Shown: positions 1 to 6,185, counted from the stretch's first letter. The stretch is DNA of 9,118 bases from Deltaproteobacteria bacterium (GCA_026988585.1 JALSKY010000242.1:1-9118), one strand, 5' to 3'. The notes: generated by a model not told the origin, from the letters alone. Program-made: numbers and translations.

Positions 1-155
1 GGGCGGCGGGATCAGATGATGCCGTAATCCTCATACCGCCTGTGGAGATGAGTTTAGAGGAGTGCATATCCTACATCAACGATGATGAGCTTGTGGAGAT
101 CACCCCTGAAAACATAAGATTGAGAAAGATGGGTGGTGCAAAGATCCACGGCTGA
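1..155 (+). CDS. typA: TypA/BipA ribosome-associated GTPase, C-terminal end only
   Basis: Only the last 50 codons are present; the reading frame enters at base 3 and ends at TGA 153-155. The visible peptide carries the hallmarks of the TypA C-terminus: an AAGSDDAVILIPP stretch at the start, then MSLEEC, then DDELVEITPENIRLRK near the end. In the family these correspond to the conserved (R)A.G.D.A..L.PP, LE.AL.FI and DDELVEVTP..IR.RK segments. TypA is a translational GTPase related to EF-G and LepA that binds the 70S ribosome and supports growth under stress and late large-subunit assembly (family knowledge). The GTPase domain lies outside the window. The tail is short, ending GGAKIHG. It converges on the - strand cyclohydrolase gene, 125 bp away. 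Confidence 0.93.
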   Translation, partial: AAGSDDAVILIPPVEMSLEECISYINDDELVEITPENIRLRKMGGAKIHG

Positions 156-236
156 CACCAACGGTTCCTGGTAGTTGTTCTCCAGCGGGTCAGGCAGTGT
201 CCACAATTTCGGATAACTGTTGGAACTCTCGTCCAT

Positions 237-275
237 CCTGTTCTTGTGAGCAGGTTGGAACCTTTTTCTTTCTCT
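237..275 (+). terminator. possible weak terminator after typA
   Basis: A 7-bp stem (CCTGTTC 237-243 pairing with GAGCAGG 248-254, one T-G wobble, TTGT loop) is followed by T-rich sequence from 263 (TTTTTCTTTCT). The T-run begins eight bases after the stem, which is too far for a canonical intrinsic terminator. The site lies in the convergent gap downstream of typA, where a terminator is expected. I saw no matching A-rich terminator signal for the opposing operon here. Confidence 0.3.
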
Positions 276-280
276 GTTTC

Positions 281-1171
281 TCAGCTATTTTCAACCAGGT
301 CTCTGATCTCCTGAAATCTTGCAGAAAATTCTGCCTGTACATTGTGGGTGTGTATAGATTCCAGGCTAAGGGATTCAATGTTGATGAATGCCTCCGGATC
401 GATCCTGTCTCCAAGTTCTCTTACTGTGGCTGCGGCCAGCTCTCGTACCACATCCTCTACGAATTGCGGCCTCCTGTGTGCCCTTATCACAAGCTCTGCC
501 TCGTCCGGTCGTTTTAGCAGCCCCTGGATCAGGTGAAGGGAGGATGCTGCCGGCTTGAGGATATCCCAGAAATAGAGCCGATCCATCAGGTCCTGGATAG
601 AGATTCTTGTTACGGTCTTCTGAGAGTGTGTAGGCAGGGGCAGGGGATGTTGTGCCGTTTCCCCTATCCATGTCTGGTGATATGCCTGGGTGCATGGGCA
701 GGCGGTGATATGTTCTATCTCGATGCCGATCTCCATGGTGATCTCTGTCCCTGATCCCTGCGCTGTGAGGAAGATTTCAAGGGCCTCGATGGATCTCTTT
801 TCACTGATGGGCGTTGTCTCTGTCCTGGGAAGAGAGCCCTTTATCTTTAGGAAAACTCCGTTGGATTTTTGACCTTCCATGATCTTGTGACAGAATTTTT
901 TGGCAAACTCCTTCAGATCTCCGAACTCCTGATCAAAGCTCCAGGCTATAGTATCTTCAATCCTGGACATATGTATCCCGCGCCTGTGACCGGAAAGGGA
1001 GACAGATATGGAGGAGTCGAAAGGCAGTCTGCCCTCAGGGAGGTTTATCCATATCCTGTTTCCAGTGATGCCAACCCGGTTCAACCGGATGGGAACAGAT
1101 GGTTGCTGCTCCGGTATATCCTTTCCTTCCCGTACGATCCGTTCATGTTCATTAAGCGGTATCTCATTCAT
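281..1171 (-). CDS. GTP cyclohydrolase of the FolE2/MptA type
   Basis: The 296-residue product belongs to the FolE2 (type IB) / MptA (archaeal type IV) GTP cyclohydrolase superfamily. These metal-dependent enzymes open the guanine ring of GTP at the first step of folate or methanopterin synthesis. Visible landmarks are PSVPIRLNRVGITG at 24-37, RGIHMSR at 64-70, ITACPC at 155-160 with the Cys expected to act as metal ligand or nucleophile, PTHSQ at 180-184, and SIHTHN at 272-277. GxHMSR resembles bacterial FolE2, while TACPCxQ and HxHN look closer to archaeal MptA, so the subtype is open. An upstream in-frame start at 1222 exists. I chose ATG 1171 because it overlaps the glycosyltransferase stop as ATGA, a classic translational-coupling junction, and has an AGGA about 11 bases upstream. 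It is the last gene of the operon. Confidence 0.88.
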   Translation of the reverse strand: MNEIPLNEHERIVREGKDIPEQQPSVPIRLNRVGITGNRIWINLPEGRLPFDSSISVSLSGHRRGIHMSRIEDTIAWSFDQEFGDLKEFAKKFCHKIMEGQKSNGVFLKIKGSLPRTETTPISEKRSIEALEIFLTAQGSGTEITMEIGIEIEHITACPCTQAYHQTWIGETAQHPLPLPTHSQKTVTRISIQDLMDRLYFWDILKPAASSLHLIQGLLKRPDEAELVIRAHRRPQFVEDVVRELAAATVRELGDRIDPEAFINIESLSLESIHTHNVQAEFSARFQEIRDLVENS

Positions 1172-2025
1172 AGCATTCCATTCCTTTTCAGGGCAGAGAA
1201 CCAGTCCTGTATATGGTTCCACCTGCCCGATTCTCTATTTATCAGATGTTCATGGCGTTCGAGCCAATTTAGAAGCTCTCTGTCCTCTTTGAGCCTGTGA
1301 TGGTTGAGAACAAAGGATTGAACCTGCTGAAATATCCTTCTGATCTCATGGGATGAACAGTTTTTTGCACAGCTCATATCTGGATGCAGGGTGCGTATAG
1401 TGGCAGCCTCCCTGATAAATTTTATCTCGCAACGGGAAGCGGCTTTCAGAAAAAAAAGCCAGTCTTCCCCCATGGCAACCGCAGGAAAACCGCCAATCTC
1501 TCTGAAGGCTGTATGGCGGATGGCAAAGGAGGATGGCATGATACAGCACCATCTGGCCAATATGTTGAGAAGGGATATTTTTCCCATGAGATGGCATATC
1601 TCTGGATCAGGCACCAGAAATTCTTCAACAGGAATCTCATGGCTGCCATGTGTAAAATTCTGGGCTCTCCTGTTAAGAGTGGAGCAGAAGGAGGCATCTG
1701 CTCCATTGGTTCCCTGCAGTAGCAGCATTGCATGGCAGGGATGCCACAGATCGTCTGAATCCAGGAACATCAGAATCTCTCCTGATGCTGCATCTGCCCC
1801 GATATTGCGGGCAACGCCCGGGCCTGATGGACCTGAACCGTTCTCCACCAGCTTGACCTCAGGATATTTTTCCCGAATGATCCGTGGGGTATCATCCGAT
1901 GAGGCGTCATCCACCACTACTATCTCAATCTGGCAGCCCTCAGTCTCCTGGGAAAGGACACTCCTGATGGCACGTTGGGTCAGCTCCTCTCTATTTCTCG
2001 TTGGGATGATGCAGGATATCAACAT
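1168..2025 (-). CDS. family 2 glycosyltransferase
   Basis: The 285-residue protein has a GT-A fold GT2 signature. It opens MLISCIIPTRNR at 1-12, has the nucleotide-sugar site VVVDDASSDDT at 36-46, the metal-binding DxD as FLDSDDLW at 87-94, and an acceptor-side GEDWLF at 186-191 that matches the ED motif preceding the catalytic region. No membrane helix or signal peptide is evident, so a cytosolic inverting transferase is expected; sugar donor and acceptor cannot be read from sequence. A TTG at 2094 would add 23 residues, but its GGGAG is almost touching it. ATG 2025 places the conserved beta-strand at the very start, as usual for GT2, though its ribosome site is weak. It lies 34 bp after the PP-loop gene and overlaps the cyclohydrolase start by 4 bp. 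GT2 enzymes usually act on polysaccharide or lipid, so its place among cofactor-type genes is unusual. Confidence 0.88.
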   Translation of the reverse strand: MLISCIIPTRNREELTQRAIRSVLSQETEGCQIEIVVVDDASSDDTPRIIREKYPEVKLVENGSGPSGPGVARNIGADAASGEILMFLDSDDLWHPCHAMLLLQGTNGADASFCSTLNRRAQNFTHGSHEIPVEEFLVPDPEICHLMGKISLLNILARWCCIMPSSFAIRHTAFREIGGFPAVAMGEDWLFFLKAASRCEIKFIREAATIRTLHPDMSCAKNCSSHEIRRIFQQVQSFVLNHHRLKEDRELLNWLERHEHLINRESGRWNHIQDWFSALKRNGML

Positions 2026-2059
2026 CTCATTTTGATATTGATGCTCATGGCTGGAATAA

Positions 2060-2809
2060 TCAGCTCCTGTTCCCTGGCGGAAAGAGTTCTGCAATCTCCC
2101 TGTGTTTCCCTTCCAGAAAGAGCTCTATATATCTTGCCGCCTTGGGAATCATGTAGTCCAGATATTGACCTATCTCCTCCTGGCTGCAGGTGGTTTTTGT
2201 CTGGCAGAAGAGGCACTTTCTTTCTCCGCCGCCAGTTGATGGCAGCCCGTAGTCCTCTAGGAGATGACGTGCTACCTCTTCGGATTCCAGCTCATGATAA
2301 AGGGGAAAAGCAGTAGTAATGCCGAACCCCTGTGAAAATTCCGCTATCTTTTCCATAAAAATACCGGTCTGCTCTGGATAAAATGATTGTCTTTTGGCAT
2401 AACCGGCCAGGACCAGCGGGACATAGTTCTGCACTGCATAGATTACGGCCTTGGTATGCATGGCCAGCTTGCACGCCACGCATACCAGATTTTTGCCGCC
2501 GAACATGGGCATCAGCTCCTCATAGCTGTCTAACCAGAAGGCCTGAAAGAGACGGCCGCAGTCCAGTTCAACCATCTGCGCCTGGGGAAACCTGTTTCCA
2601 GGGCCTGACTGGGCACTGAGTATCGAGTGTGCGAGCTGGAACCTGTTGCGTGGCAGGTCGTGAAAGCGGCTCATCCCATTGAGCATGTGCAGGAGATGAA
2701 CCTGTTCAGGTCTGGGGATCCCTTTGAAATTTCCGAGAGTTGCCAGTGCATAGAGGGCCAAGGAGTCACGTCCCCCTGAATAGAGTATGGCTATGTCCTG
2801 TTTCTGCAT
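2060..2809 (-). CDS. PP-loop ATP pyrophosphatase with paired CxxC motifs
   Basis: The 249-residue protein begins with a textbook N-type PP-loop, ILYSGGRDS at 8-16. This site binds ATP and adenylates a substrate with release of pyrophosphate. Two cysteine pairs follow: CVAC at 110-113, heading a helix (KLAMHTKAVIYA), and CLFC at 199-202, with another Cys at 208. Such pairs could hold zinc or an Fe-S cluster, or carry sulfur, as seen in parts of the TtuA/TtcA, LarE, QueC and PAPS reductase groups. A GYAKRQSFYPEQ segment at 136-147 and PLYHELESEEVARHLL near 169-184 are visible, but I cannot tie them to a named family. ATG 2809 has AGGAG seven bases upstream, which fixes the start. It overlaps the upstream reductase gene by 19 bp, so the two are almost certainly cotranscribed. 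The substrate is unknown; thiolation, amidation or nitrile formation are all possible. Confidence 0.85.
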   Translation of the reverse strand: MQKQDIAILYSGGRDSLALYALATLGNFKGIPRPEQVHLLHMLNGMSRFHDLPRNRFQLAHSILSAQSGPGNRFPQAQMVELDCGRLFQAFWLDSYEELMPMFGGKNLVCVACKLAMHTKAVIYAVQNYVPLVLAGYAKRQSFYPEQTGIFMEKIAEFSQGFGITTAFPLYHELESEEVARHLLEDYGLPSTGGGERKCLFCQTKTTCSQEEIGQYLDYMIPKAARYIELFLEGKHREIAELFPPGNRS

Positions 2810-3465
2810 TGGTGATCTCCTGAGTAGTTGATGCTGTAGTGAAGGAAAACCTCGCCTGACTCTATGCTGGTGCGGGAGTTCAGAAGCGTCAGATTGAGGG
2901 CCGGATTGCCAAGTGCAGTGGGCCCTTCTGCCAGGGACTGAACCCCCTTTTCTCCATGGATAAACGGACAGATGGTTACCATGATCTCCGTGGCTACCCG
3001 CTGTGCCAAGGCATGGTAGTTGAGGCTGGCCCCCCCTTCAATGAGCAGTGTCTTTGCCCCGAGATTGGAGATATGTTCAATGGCTGCTGAGAGATCCAGC
3101 ACGCCAGGGTCAACCTCAGGGAGATCCTTTACTGTAGCCTTTCCCTGGAGGGAAGATTGAAGTTCGATCGATCTCCTGGCAGAGGTGAAGACGATTGGTG
3201 CAGGTCCATGGAAGAATATCTCTCTCTCCTCCACAGGAAACTCCCCTGACCAGGATATGATGGCGCGTATTCTGTCCTTGGCAGGCTTGCCATCAGTGCC
3301 GCAGAACCGGACCTGGTTCTCCCTTAGAGTTCCTGCGCCTATGAGACTGGCATCTGTATTGTCCCGCATCTCTTCCAGAAATCTTCTGTCAACAGGGCTA
3401 CCCTTGAACCCCTTGCCCAGCCTTCCGCAGAGAGTGGTTGCAGATATGATGATGACCCTGTCCAT
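2791..3465 (-). CDS. RibD C-terminal / DHFR-like reductase, stand-alone domain
   Basis: The 224-residue protein matches the RibD C-terminal reductase fold, an NADPH-dependent domain shared with dihydrofolate reductase. Key segments are the N-terminal strand RVIIISATTLCGRLG, GSPVDRRFLEEMRDNTDASLIGAGTL at about 22-47 (given in the usual D..F....R...DA...G.GT pattern), LLIEGGASLN at 140-149, a CPFIHGEKG turn at 166-174, and the closing SGEVFLHY at 203-210. The RibD deaminase domain is absent, as in archaeal ArfC (RIB7-type) reductases and in Rv2671, a RibD-like protein able to act as dihydrofolate reductase. Likely substrates are a diaminopyrimidine or a dihydropterin. I chose ATG 3465, which has AAGGTG four bases upstream; GTG 3471 would add two residues and overlaps that ribosome site. 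It is the first gene of the operon. RibD function in riboflavin synthesis is the main alternative. Confidence 0.85.
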   Translation of the reverse strand: MDRVIIISATTLCGRLGKGFKGSPVDRRFLEEMRDNTDASLIGAGTLRENQVRFCGTDGKPAKDRIRAIISWSGEFPVEEREIFFHGPAPIVFTSARRSIELQSSLQGKATVKDLPEVDPGVLDLSAAIEHISNLGAKTLLIEGGASLNYHALAQRVATEIMVTICPFIHGEKGVQSLAEGPTALGNPALNLTLLNSRTSIESGEVFLHYSINYSGDHQCRNRT

Positions 3466-3583
3466 TTTCACCTTTATTGAAGCTAATGGTTTACCGTTTG
3501 TATGCCTGTTGATATGTTAGCCCCTGAATCATGAGATATCATCTCTTTTTTTCTCTTTTCACCACCCATTCCTTTTCTCTCCC

Positions 3584-3612
3584 TTGTCAAAGTTTGCCTC
3601 AGATGTTACAAA
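3584..3612 (+). promoter_or_regulatory. predicted sigma70-type promoter of rpsB
   Basis: TTGTCA at 3584-3589 serves as a -35 element. After a 17-bp spacer comes TACAAA at 3607-3612 as a -10 element, preceded by TGT at 3604-3606, which gives an extended -10. Transcription would begin near 3619 and leave a leader of about 155 nt before rpsB. It is the best promoter-like match in the 308-bp divergent region. I did not find an equally convincing promoter for the - strand operon in the same gap. Confidence 0.6.
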
Positions 3613-3645
3613 GACTGCCACTGGAAAAGTTGAAATTCACACGCT

Positions 3646-3694
3646 CCCTATGCCCTGTGGTGCTGCCGCTGCAAATGCAGCAGTAAATAGGGCA
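3646..3694 (+). promoter_or_regulatory. structured rpsB leader RNA, candidate S2 autoregulatory element
   Basis: The leader folds into an imperfect hairpin. TGCCCT 3651-3656 pairs with AGGGCA 3689-3694, and above a 4x6 internal loop TGCTGC 3661-3666 pairs with GCAGCA 3677-3682. Two competing pairings share the same bases: CCCTAT 3646-3651 with ATAGGG 3687-3692, and GCTGC 3668-3672 with GCAGC 3677-3681 around an AAAT loop. In enterobacteria S2 represses its own operon through the rpsB leader (established). That this unrelated-looking structure does the same is inference. No intrinsic terminator lies between it and the gene, so control would more likely be translational. Confidence 0.42.
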
Positions 3695-3757
3695 AATCTG
3701 TCTGTAGCCTTAATGGGGTGAAGGACAGTCGTCGGGGCGGAGGAAAAACCACAAAAC

Positions 3758-3764
3758 AGGAGGT
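3758..3764 (+). promoter_or_regulatory. strong ribosome binding site of rpsB
   Basis: AGGAGGT, a full anti-16S match, lies nine bases before GTG 3774. It decides in favour of the GTG over the in-frame ATG at 3789, and the added residues (MAYVT) are conserved in S2. Confidence 0.9.
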
Positions 3765-3773
3765 AATTTTCAA

Positions 3774-4622
3774 GTGGCGTATGTAACCATGAAGCAGTTG
3801 CTGGAGGCAGGTGTCCATTTTGGTCATCAGACCAGGCGGTGGAACCCCAAGATGAAGCCCTACATCTTCGGAGCCAGAAACGGGATCTATATCATTGATC
3901 TCCAGAAAACCGTGAAGATGTTCAAGGTGGCCTATGAGTTCGTTATGGAGACGGCTGCCAAGGGCGGAGAGGTACTCTTTGTCGGTACCAAGAAACAGGC
4001 TCAGGAATCTATCTTCGAGGAGGCATCCCGTGCAGGAATGCCCTTTGTCAACCATCGCTGGCTTGGCGGGATGCTGACCAATTTCCAGACCATCAGCAAG
4101 AGTGTTGACAAGCTCAAGGCCATTGAGGCCATGTTTGAGGATGGTTCTATAGAGCGTTTTCCCAAGAAGGAGATCCTCAAGATGGAGCGCCGCAAGCAGA
4201 AACTCGAGAGGACTTTGGGTGGCATAAAGAATATGGAGGGTCTCCCTGCTGCCATCTACATCGTAGATGTCAACCATGAGCAGATAGCAGTCAAGGAGGC
4301 TAACAAGCTTGGCATTCCGGTAGTGGCAATTGTTGACACCAACTGTGATCCTGACGGGATAGATTATATCATCCCTGGTAATGATGATGCCATCAGGGCA
4401 ATCAAGCTTCTCACCTCTCTCCTTGCAAATGCGTGTATCAAGGGCAAGGAGATCTATGAGGAGGCCAAGCAGGCTGAGAGTGACAAGCAGGATGGTCTGG
4501 AGGAAGTTGTGTCTGCAGAGTCTAATGATGGCGTCTCTTCACAGGAAGAGCCTGCCCCGGTGGAAGAGCCAAAGGCAGAGGCTGTGGCAGAAGAACCCAA
4601 GACTGTAGAGGTTCCTGCCTGA
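3774..4622 (+). CDS. rpsB: 30S ribosomal protein S2
   Basis: The 282-residue product is S2, a late-assembling protein of the 30S subunit that sits between head and body and supports S1 binding and mRNA placement. The signature MKQLLEAGVHFGHQTRRWNPKM spans 6-27 (key residues AGVHFGH at 12-18), followed by YIFGARNGIYIIDLQKT at 30-46, HRWLGGMLTNF at 94-104, and the conserved P-VVAIVDTNCDPDGIDYIIPGNDDAIRAI run from 182 to 210. The initiation codon is GTG, set by AGGAGGT nine bases upstream. Family members are commonly about 230-260 residues. Here residues from about 231 to 282 form an extra acidic, Glu/Pro/Ala/Val-rich tail (EEPAPVEEPKAEA and similar) that is likely disordered. First gene of the block, with its own promoter and leader. 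Confidence 0.98.
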   Translation: MAYVTMKQLLEAGVHFGHQTRRWNPKMKPYIFGARNGIYIIDLQKTVKMFKVAYEFVMETAAKGGEVLFVGTKKQAQESIFEEASRAGMPFVNHRWLGGMLTNFQTISKSVDKLKAIEAMFEDGSIERFPKKEILKMERRKQKLERTLGGIKNMEGLPAAIYIVDVNHEQIAVKEANKLGIPVVAIVDTNCDPDGIDYIIPGNDDAIRAIKLLTSLLANACIKGKEIYEEAKQAESDKQDGLEEVVSAESNDGVSSQEEPAPVEEPKAEAVAEEPKTVEVPA

Positions 4623-4691
4623 TAATAGATGGCGAACCAGATGGCTGCTCAGATTTGTGGGGCAGTGGCCGGATTTTATTCGATGGCATAA

Positions 4692-4744
4692 ACAGGCCTG
4701 TTGCCTGGGCGGTGAGAGGCCTGTCTGAATTTTTTTGATTTTTT
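4692..4744 (+). terminator. rpsB-tsf intergenic terminator / attenuator
   Basis: ACAGGCCT at 4692-4699 is perfectly repeated in inverted form as AGGCCTGT at 4717-4724, giving an 8-bp GC-containing stem with a 17-base loop. It is followed after five bases by seven Ts (4730-4736), then GA and six more Ts (4739-4744). The left arm is also part of a self-complementary ACAGGCCTGT (4692-4701), so a second fold competes with the first. Position and form suggest partial termination that makes S2 mRNA more abundant than EF-Ts mRNA, as known for rpsB-tsf in E. coli. No convincing promoter for tsf follows, so read-through must feed the downstream genes. Confidence 0.68.
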
Positions 4745-4766
4745 CACAATCAGGAGGTCAATGGAA

Positions 4767-5366
4767 ATGGCTGATATAACAGCTGCAATGGTCAAGGAGC
4801 TCAGAGATAGGACCAATGCAGGAATGATGGATTGCAAGAAGGCACTCCAGGAGTGCGGCGGGGATATGGACAAGGCCGTTGAATATCTTCGCAAAAAAGG
4901 ATTGGCAGTAGCTGCAAAGCGGGCTGGCCGGGCTACCTCAGAGGGCACTATTCAGAGCTATCTGCATGCTGGAAACAAGCTCGGTGTCATGGTTGAGGTA
5001 AACTGTGAGACCGATTTCGTGGCAAAGACAGATCAGTTTGTTGATTTTGCCAGGGATATCGCAATGCATATTGCTGCCACCAATCCCCTCTGTATAGCCC
5101 GTGAGGATGCCCCTCAGGATATTCTGGACAAGGAGCGTGAGATATACAGGCAGCAGGCCATAGAGCAGGGCAAGCCTGAAAACATCGTGGACAAGATTGT
5201 AGAGGGACGGATTGAAAAATATTTGAAAGAGGTCTGTCTCCTCGATCAGCCCTTTGTGAAGAACCCTGATGTTACCATTCAGGATCTTCTCAATGAGCTT
5301 ATTGGAAAGCTTGGCGAGAATATAACCATTCGCCGTTTTGCAAGGTTTCAGGTTGGTCAGGAGTAA
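4767..5366 (+). CDS. tsf: translation elongation factor Ts
   Basis: The 199-residue protein is EF-Ts, the guanine nucleotide exchange factor of EF-Tu. The N-terminal UBA-like domain reads ITAAMVKELRDRTNAGMMDCKKAL at 4-27 (conserved V..LR..T.AGMMDCKKAL). The core holds GRATSEG at 54-60, GVMVEVNCETDFVA at 73-86 with the TDFV motif whose Asp-Phe pair pushes on the EF-Tu nucleotide site, and QPFVKN at 161-166. It is the short form, with one core subdomain, like that of Thermus and many deltaproteobacteria, against about 280 residues in E. coli. Two in-frame ATGs compete. AGGAGGT at 4752-4758 is two bases from ATG 4761 but eight from ATG 4767, and conserved homologues begin MADIT, so I chose 4767. 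Confidence 0.97.
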   Translation: MADITAAMVKELRDRTNAGMMDCKKALQECGGDMDKAVEYLRKKGLAVAAKRAGRATSEGTIQSYLHAGNKLGVMVEVNCETDFVAKTDQFVDFARDIAMHIAATNPLCIAREDAPQDILDKEREIYRQQAIEQGKPENIVDKIVEGRIEKYLKEVCLLDQPFVKNPDVTIQDLLNELIGKLGENITIRRFARFQVGQE

Positions 5367-5373
5367 TTGAACC

Positions 5374-6102
5374 GTGCCTTTGAAAAGCGGGCTTGCATAT
5401 AGGCGTATCCTTCTTAAACTCAGTGGCGAGGCCCTTATGGGTGATCTTTCCTATGGCATCTCTCCGGATGTCATGGATGAGGTGGCGAAGGAACTGGCCT
5501 TGTGTCAGCAGAAGGGTGCAGAGCTTGCAATAGTAGTGGGTGGCGGAAACATCTTCAGGGGGGTCTCCGGTGCTGCTCATGGTATGGATCGTGCGGCTGC
5601 CGATCAGATGGGGATGCTGGCTACTGTTATCAACGCCCTGGCGTTACAGGATGCCCTGGAGCGTCAGGGCGCCCCTGCCCATGTGATGTCTGCCATAGAA
5701 GTAGGCAAGATGGCAGAGCCCTTCATCAGGAGGCGCGCATTGCATCTCCTGGACAGGAAGCGTATAGTCATTCTTGCAGCCGGCACAGGAAATCCTTTCT
5801 TTACTACGGATACTGCCTCTGCCTTGCGTGCCCTTGAGGTGCAGGCAGAGATCCTCTTCAAGGCAACCAAGGTTGACGGCATCTATGACAAGGATCCCAT
5901 GAAATTTCCTGATGCCAAGCGGTTCGATCAGCTCACCTACCATAAGGTCATGGAGATGGGGCTTCAGGTTATGGATATGGCAGCGGTTTCCCTGGCACAG
6001 GAGGCTGGTCTTCCTGTCATGGTGTTCAATATGTTGGAGCCGGGAAATATATTGAAGGCCATCAGCGGTGAAAAGATTGGAACAGTCGTAACTGCTGTAT
6101 AG
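5374..6102 (+). CDS. pyrH: uridylate (UMP) kinase
   Basis: The 242-residue protein is bacterial UMP kinase, a hexameric amino acid kinase-fold enzyme that converts UMP to UDP with ATP in pyrimidine nucleotide synthesis. Landmarks are RILLKLSGEALMG at 11-23 (phosphate-binding KLSGE), VVGGGNIFRG at 54-63, the MDRAAADQMGMLAT region at 71-84 (Asp contacts UMP), GTGNPFFTTD at 137-146, and KVDGIYDKDP at 166-175. Length is typical. The start is GTG 5374, with AGGAG (5359-5363) ten bases upstream inside the end of tsf; the gap to tsf is 7 bp, so the two are cotranscribed. In the family the enzyme is activated by GTP and inhibited by UTP; nothing in the sequence shows whether this holds here. Confidence 0.98.
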   Translation: MPLKSGLAYRRILLKLSGEALMGDLSYGISPDVMDEVAKELALCQQKGAELAIVVGGGNIFRGVSGAAHGMDRAAADQMGMLATVINALALQDALERQGAPAHVMSAIEVGKMAEPFIRRRALHLLDRKRIVILAAGTGNPFFTTDTASALRALEVQAEILFKATKVDGIYDKDPMKFPDAKRFDQLTYHKVMEMGLQVMDMAAVSLAQEAGLPVMVFNMLEPGNILKAISGEKIGTVVTAV

Positions 6103-6185
6103 TAATCAATCTTTGCCCTTTGGCATCAGCTGTTTTTTACTGCTTTTTTTCTTAAAAAATATATCGGTCATAATCACCTGATATG

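Noticed and set aside
1168..1222. Longer form of the cyclohydrolase starting at 1222
   Set aside because: It would overlap the glycosyltransferase by 55 bp. The ATGA junction at 1168-1171 gives a cleaner start, and the extra residues are not part of the family core.
869..1300. 143-codon open frame on the + strand opposite the cyclohydrolase
   Set aside because: The - strand gene has clear family motifs through this stretch; the + strand product has none.
3533..3560. Hairpin GAGAT-ATC-ATCTC followed by seven Ts, resembling a + strand terminator
   Set aside because: Only a 5-bp, A/T-rich stem with a 3-base loop, and no + strand gene lies upstream for it to terminate.
3650..3721. 23-codon alanine-rich upstream reading frame in the rpsB leader
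   Set aside because: No ribosome binding site precedes its ATG, and the same bases are better explained by the hairpin. Kept only as a note under the leader finding.
3648..4277. 209-codon open frame on the - strand opposite rpsB
   Set aside because: It lies wholly opposite the leader and the conserved S2 coding sequence, shows no recognisable domain, and is explained by the codon pattern of the real gene.
6114..6150. TGCC-CTTT-GGCA hairpin followed by T-runs after pyrH
   Set aside because: A 4-bp stem with the T-run seven bases away is too weak to call a terminator.
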